Shown piece by piece: positions 60,185 to 64,000 of a DNA stretch of 64,000 nt. This DNA comes from Polaromonas sp. AET17H-212. GTDB lineage: Bacteria > Pseudomonadota > Gammaproteobacteria > Burkholderiales > Burkholderiaceae_C. Each line of letters begins with the position of its first letter. The first letter of the stretch is position 1. Location: NCBI RefSeq assembly GCF_002379085.1, contig NZ_NBZW01000017.1, forward strand, positions 1-64,000, read 5' to 3'. A model generated the notes under the pieces. That model saw only the letters and a program-made list of their open reading frames with translations, was not told the DNA's origin and ran no database searches. The position numbers and the translations under genes were made by a program.

Positions 60185-61636
60185 ATGCCCGACCATTACT
60201 ACCGCCTTCGACCCATTGAAAGCCTCCTTGGCGTTCACAAGGAGCTGGAAACGCAAACGATCTACTTCGCATCGCCGGAGGAGCTCAACGACCCCATGGA
60301 AGGCTTCAAGGACCTGTTCTGGATGGGGGACGAGATTCTATGGACCAATCTCTTCAAGCACTACCTGCGCTGCGTAAGCGTGACTTTCACCCTCATCCTC
60401 TTGCTCGGCAAGGAGCCCGTGACATGGACAGACATTCCAGTCGAAGAGCCAAGCCACGCCAACGGACCGGGGGCCGATGAATTGGATGAGAAGATATTCG
60501 CGGCGTTCTTCGCGCAGCCATCCGTCGCGGAGTTCGTCAGGGGCCTGGCCCAATCGGGACACCCCATCAGGCGCGACGAGCTCTCGTCATATATACGGTT
60601 GATGCATCCCTTCGCGTCCTTGGTCGCGCAAAAGGTTTTTGCGGAGAACATGGGCGGGCCTCCTCTCGATGCTCCACCGGAAGTATGGACGGCGGTCATC
60701 GACGCTTTAGGCAACTTGCCTCTCGCGCTTCGCGAGATGGCGAAGGCGGAGAAGGATATTGGCAGCTCCCCGGAGTCTGTGGATCTTCGAGCGACGATAT
60801 TCGCGATTGGTCGCAACACCGCGCGGCAAATGGATCTCATCAACCAATACAACCGCCACGAAGCTCCCGACGCGCGTGACACGCCCAACAAGACTTTTTT
60901 CTATTTTCAGTTCCCGGATGGATACGTCGATCAGCTCAGCCGACTGACGTATTCAAAGTGGCATGCCGCCTGCTTTATGTCTGACATCGGAAATTCGTCG
61001 CTTTGGGGAAGCTATGGCGACGGCCACAAAGGCGTCGCGTTGAAATTCAAAGCGCGGACCGGAGCCAGGCATCCCACCTTGGGGCTCCACGGCGTCAATG
61101 GGTGGAGCCACCAAGGGCCGCTTCGCGGGCTCATCCAACATGAATTTTTGCCCGTGACCTATGGTAATTCCCACGTGCCCATCGACTTCTTCGCATCCTT
61201 GGGAAACATGTCCATGGATAAGCTCAATCGCTATTGGTATCAGGACGCCTCGGGAGCGCGGAGCGCGCGGCCTGAAAAAATCTTCGCCGATCAGCCTGCT
61301 TGGCGAAAACAGTATTGGGACAACTACACCAGGATCATCAGCACAAAGCTGGACGACTGGAAACACGAGAAGGAACACCGGCTCATCTTCTCCAGCTCCC
61401 TGGTCGATCCGGCCAACTCAAAAGCCGAGAGGGCGTTGAAATACAACTTCGAGGATCTCTTGGGCATAGTCTTCGGGATCAAGACGAGCGAAGAGCACAA
61501 GATGGCAATCATGAAGATCATCGAGACAAAATGCAGGGCCGAAAGCAGGTTCGATTTCCTCTTCTATCAATCTCATTTTTTGCGAGATACCGGCGCCATA
61601 ATCCACTCCCCGCTGTCCTTGTTGCAATTCAAGTGA
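60185..61636 (+). CDS. DUF2971 domain protein
   Basis: This 483-residue protein belongs to DUF2971, a family frequent in defence islands and mobile elements but with unknown activity. The start YYRLRPIESLLGVHKELETQ and IYFASPEELNDPMEGFKDLF match the family's FxSPxxFNDPFD. The core has GNSSLWGSYGDGHKGVALKFK, and the end KLDDWKHEKEHRLIF (the E-R/H-L-I motif). The middle carries a large helical insertion (about residues 90-240). Whether it is an antiphage effector is speculation. Confidence 0.75.
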   Translation: MPDHYYRLRPIESLLGVHKELETQTIYFASPEELNDPMEGFKDLFWMGDEILWTNLFKHYLRCVSVTFTLILLLGKEPVTWTDIPVEEPSHANGPGADELDEKIFAAFFAQPSVAEFVRGLAQSGHPIRRDELSSYIRLMHPFASLVAQKVFAENMGGPPLDAPPEVWTAVIDALGNLPLALREMAKAEKDIGSSPESVDLRATIFAIGRNTARQMDLINQYNRHEAPDARDTPNKTFFYFQFPDGYVDQLSRLTYSKWHAACFMSDIGNSSLWGSYGDGHKGVALKFKARTGARHPTLGLHGVNGWSHQGPLRGLIQHEFLPVTYGNSHVPIDFFASLGNMSMDKLNRYWYQDASGARSARPEKIFADQPAWRKQYWDNYTRIISTKLDDWKHEKEHRLIFSSSLVDPANSKAERALKYNFEDLLGIVFGIKTSEEHKMAIMKIIETKCRAESRFDFLFYQSHFLRDTGAIIHSPLSLLQFK

Positions 61637-61778
61637 GAAAGTGGCAGGCCTCCGCCGACGTTTAGTTGATCTTGCCAAATAGCCTGCCCTACCGCGAACG
61701 TCGGCGTCGAGCGCTTGAGCGACCTAGGGTCGGCGAAGACGGCGCGCGCGCCAGACACGCTCGCCGCCTTGCTCTCGA

Positions 61779-62543
61779 TCAGCGAAGCTCCACCTCAGCA
61801 TCCTCGTCGTCGTCCATATCGTCGCTGTCCATGATCGGGCCGAGAAGCGAGTCCCGACCAGGAGAATAGCGGAAACCGTCGGCCTTCATCTTCAAGACCT
61901 TTTCCTCGCTCCAGCCCTTCTTGACCATCTGGGCAACCACTTCGGCCGTGATCTCCACCGCGTCTACTTGGCCGATGACCGCTGCCATCTTCGACAGTGT
62001 TGACTGGGCCTTGTCCAGCATTTTTCTGACCTCTTCCAACGGATAGCCACCAATCGCGCGGTCGCCGATCTTAGGGTTGTTCGTTTCGAGGCGAAAGAAG
62101 TCGCCCAGAAGCTCGTAGGACCCGTCCCAAGCCACCTCGATGCGGGAGGGATCTTCCGAAATACCGATCTCCTCGCGCGCGCCCTGCCATACGAGGCACA
62201 TGGCCAACTGTTCGTCAGGCTCGAGCAGCCAAGCGTCGCCAACACCCGTCGAGAAGAGCACGAATGGCGGACAGGCGACACCGGCCTGGGTCATCACGAT
62301 CTTCACAACGCCTCGCTGCTCCGCGGCGATGATGGCCTCGCACTCCTCGCGGATCGAGCGCATCTGGGTCGCCGCCTTGGCGTTTTCGTTGCACTGGACG
62401 GCGTGGTGCCAGTGATCGTAGCCTGCGGCCTTGGAGACCTTGTTGAGCAAGTCGGTGTGTTTGCCTCCGCCGCTTCGTTGTAACTTCTTGGCTTGCTTGC
62501 GCAAGCGCTCGACGACGGCGTCGGACGTGGGGATGTAACGCAT
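61779..62543 (-). CDS. Hypothetical protein with acidic C-terminus
   Basis: This 254-residue protein starts MRYIPTSDAVVERLRKQAKK. An N-terminal helical part has SGGGKHTDLLNKVSKAAGYDHWHHAVQC, similar to small domains at the start of mobile-element proteins. The middle is mixed alpha/beta (PPFVLFSTGVGDAWLLEPDE, then GDFFRLETNN). The tail is strongly acidic (DSDDMDDDEDAEVE). No family is recognised. It is convergent with the DUF2971 gene. Confidence 0.6.
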   Translation of the reverse strand: MRYIPTSDAVVERLRKQAKKLQRSGGGKHTDLLNKVSKAAGYDHWHHAVQCNENAKAATQMRSIREECEAIIAAEQRGVVKIVMTQAGVACPPFVLFSTGVGDAWLLEPDEQLAMCLVWQGAREEIGISEDPSRIEVAWDGSYELLGDFFRLETNNPKIGDRAIGGYPLEEVRKMLDKAQSTLSKMAAVIGQVDAVEITAEVVAQMVKKGWSEEKVLKMKADGFRYSPGRDSLLGPIMDSDDMDDDEDAEVELR

Positions 62544-62931
62544 GACAGATTCCTTCCGTATGCGAATCGCGGGTGCTCACTGCCAGTGACTCGCCTACAA
62601 AGGGAATCAGGATTGAAGATTGTGATGAAAGTCGTCCCGCGAGGGTTTGCCATGGTGAGCAGCAGGCGTCGACATGCGCCCAGCGCAAAATATAGCGCAA
62701 CCCTCCCCCTGGTGTCAAATAGACTGCTTGCCATTTAATTTGTCGACGTTAAAAATTGGGAGCTGTCGTTCGGGGGCTGCCATCCCGGCCTTAAGGGAAC
62801 GCCCCGCTACACGGAGCCTGAGCCCAATTGGAGGAAGCGGCGGTTGTCATCTGGAACGAGGCCGACCTCCGCGCTTTGCCGCCCGACGAGGCGGCCGCGC
62901 GATGGCTGAGCCCCATCACCACTCCCCTGCA
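62544..62931. other. Intergenic region before umuD relic
   Basis: Nearly 390 bases with no supported gene. A short plus frame around 62835-62930 reads VVIWNEADLRALPPDEAAAR and may be the tail of a lost gene, but I cannot name it. Confidence 0.35.
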
Positions 62932-63206
62932 ATGACGCGCCCGCGCAAGCTCGCCATGGACGCCTATGCATTGCCCCAGCTTTTGGACGTGTCGCCGTTT
63001 GGCTTCAAGAGCTGGCCGCCAAGGTCAAGGCTGGGTTTCCGTCGTTAGTCGAGGACCTTGGCGCGACGCGCATCGATGTGCTGGAGAAGCTCATCCTGCA
63101 TCCCGCGGCGACCTACGTCATGCGGGCGTCGGGCGAGTCGATGGTGGAATACGGCATCTTCGACGGCGACACCCTCCTTGTGGACCGGGCGATCAATGAG
63201 CTCTAA
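62932..63206 (+). pseudogene. umuD-like (S24 peptidase) gene, frameshifted and truncated
   Basis: ATG 62932 opens MTRPRKLAMDAYALPQLLDV, the usual start of short UmuD proteins. After about 26 codons the likeness moves to another frame: LQELAAKVKAGFPSLVEDLG, then LEKLILHPAATYVMRASGES and MVEYGIFDGDTLLVDRAINEL, ending at TAA 63204-63206. The nucleophile Ser (ASGESM) is present. The chain stops well before the catalytic Lys region. UmuD is a DNA-damage polymerase subunit; umuC is not present. Confidence 0.75.
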
Positions 63207-63889
63207 GCCTTGATCAGAGGCGGCAAGCAGTCGGCGAATCGCGGCTGAATCTTGGACATCGGCGAGATAATCTCGGGGTCGCCCGTGAGGGCGGCGAGGT
63301 GCATGGCCGTCATGGTGAAGATCGCGTTCGAATCTTTCAAGAAGCGGACCATCAAGTTCTCGTCGTAGCCGGCGCTTCGCAGCTTCAACGGATGAAATCC
63401 TGAATGCACAAAGGAGTTCAGGGTCGGCAGGATCATTGCCCGGAATCCGTCGAGCATCTCAAAGCACCCCGGCGGACCAACATTCCTCATTGCTTTGATC
63501 ATGGTGGTCAGACCTGGCAGCGCCTTGCCAGCGGCCAGCTCCGCGTCCAACGACACTTCGGCGTCGAGCGCCAACAAATGCTTTTCCTCGGCGGCCCATG
63601 CCAGCCAGATTGATCTCACCAGCGCCTCGAACTGGAGCCGCAACAACGACGCGGCCGACGGGTCGAAGCCTTTGGCCACCAGAGTCCGAATCGCTCGCGC
63701 GTGTTGGATGCCCAGTTCGCCAGCGCTGAAACTAAGAACCGTGTCGAGAGCCTCTTCTTGCAATTCGTAGGATTCTGGCCGCAGGAAGTCGAGCGCCGCC
63801 AAGTCGAGCTCCACTGAACGCCGGAGCATTCCTTCCAAATCCAAGGTGCGCGGATAGCTGGGCGAAAACTCGGGGGAACTCATGGGCAT
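63203..63889 (-). CDS. Hypothetical helical protein (DUF6988/DUF5677-like)
   Basis: The protein of about 228 residues starts at ATG 63889 or 63883. It is almost all helical: DLEGMLRRSVELDLAALDFL, then SASLLRLQFEALVRSIWLAWAA and FVHSGFHPLKLRSAGYDENL. The ARAIRTLVAKGFDPSAASLLRLQFEA pattern recalls families such as DUF6988/DUF5677, of unknown role, often in accessory regions. Its end overlaps the umuD relic. Confidence 0.55.
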   Translation of the reverse strand: MPMSSPEFSPSYPRTLDLEGMLRRSVELDLAALDFLRPESYELQEEALDTVLSFSAGELGIQHARAIRTLVAKGFDPSAASLLRLQFEALVRSIWLAWAAEEKHLLALDAEVSLDAELAAGKALPGLTTMIKAMRNVGPPGCFEMLDGFRAMILPTLNSFVHSGFHPLKLRSAGYDENLMVRFLKDSNAIFTMTAMHLAALTGDPEIISPMSKIQPRFADCLPPLIKA

Positions 63890-63904
63890 CAAGCATATCC
63901 TCGA

Positions 63905-64000
63905 ATGAGCGGTTATAAGCCTTGCGCTAGCTGTGGCAGTGCCCGTGCTAAATTGGCGACGAGTAATGAAGTCAAAGCTGTCGAACTCAGCATCTTCTTC
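63905..64000 (+). CDS. Partial ORF with a CxxC motif, cut by the window end
   Basis: An open frame of 32 codons starts MSGYKPCASCGSARAKLATS and runs to the window edge without a stop. CASC suggests a small zinc ribbon. No clear Shine-Dalgarno is visible, so this is a weak call. It is divergent from the neighbouring helical protein gene. Confidence 0.3.
   Translation, partial: MSGYKPCASCGSARAKLATSNEVKAVELSIFF

Overview
The window looks like a chromosome or large-replicon segment of a metal-exposed betaproteobacterium. Protein styles (TRAP transporters, MerTPCA, CusCBA, SigF/NrsF-bufferin, rSAM/selenodomain genes) and high GC fit Burkholderiales, probably Comamonadaceae. The species is an inference. 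I saw no rRNA, tRNA or CRISPR.

Layout. 1-955: an IS66 end inserted into an IS701-type transposase. 1.0-13.1 kb: a catabolic cluster with a three-subunit molybdenum hydroxylase, CoxG, GST, TetR regulator, VOC protein, FAD monooxygenase, tandem OsmC protein and TRAP transporter. Two intergenic regions at its ends carry the same paired operator. 13.4-14.1 kb: phage and IS debris. 14.3-16.9 kb: LysR and mmsA. 17.1-20.9 kb: nrsF-sigF and the bufferin operon bufA1-bufB-bufC-doxX, with two divergent SigF-type promoters. 21.0-24.3 kb: merR/merTPCA. 24.4-31.1 kb: a heavy-metal chaperone relic and cusCBA. 31.2-34.7 kb: a membrane protein, an AraC regulator and two AhpD-like genes.

34.8-51.9 kb is the most interesting part. 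Two paralogous ECF sigma/zf-HC2 pairs flank an rSAM/selenodomain-type cluster: ArsS-like radical SAM protein, symporter, phosphoesterase, HAD, thioredoxin, TVP38-reductase fusion, DEP protein, DUF547, YiiX-like hydrolase and NDH2-like oxidoreductase. Inside it lies a DoxX operon with two exported cysteine-rich peptides bearing KCGAC repeats, without the MNIO/DUF692 enzyme normally found beside such peptides. Five promoters of the form TGTAAG-N17/18-GTCTAA/T stand before the ECF operons, the arsS operon, the DoxX/peptide operon and the TVP38 operon. They suggest one ECF regulon.

51.9-64.0 kb is an accessory region: ISL3, IS5 and umuD relics, a ParS-like antitoxin, tandem HAD genes, an integrase module with an AAA+ ATPase and a LAGLIDADG fusion protein, an XRE regulator, a DUF2971 gene and unassigned genes.

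Working together: SigF/NrsF probably controls periplasmic copper buffering by bufferin, CusCBA exports monovalent metal, and MerTPCA detoxifies mercury. The ECF regulon probably adds a thiol- or metalloid-related stress response. Relics of at least five IS families and a phage indicate repeated insertion and decay.
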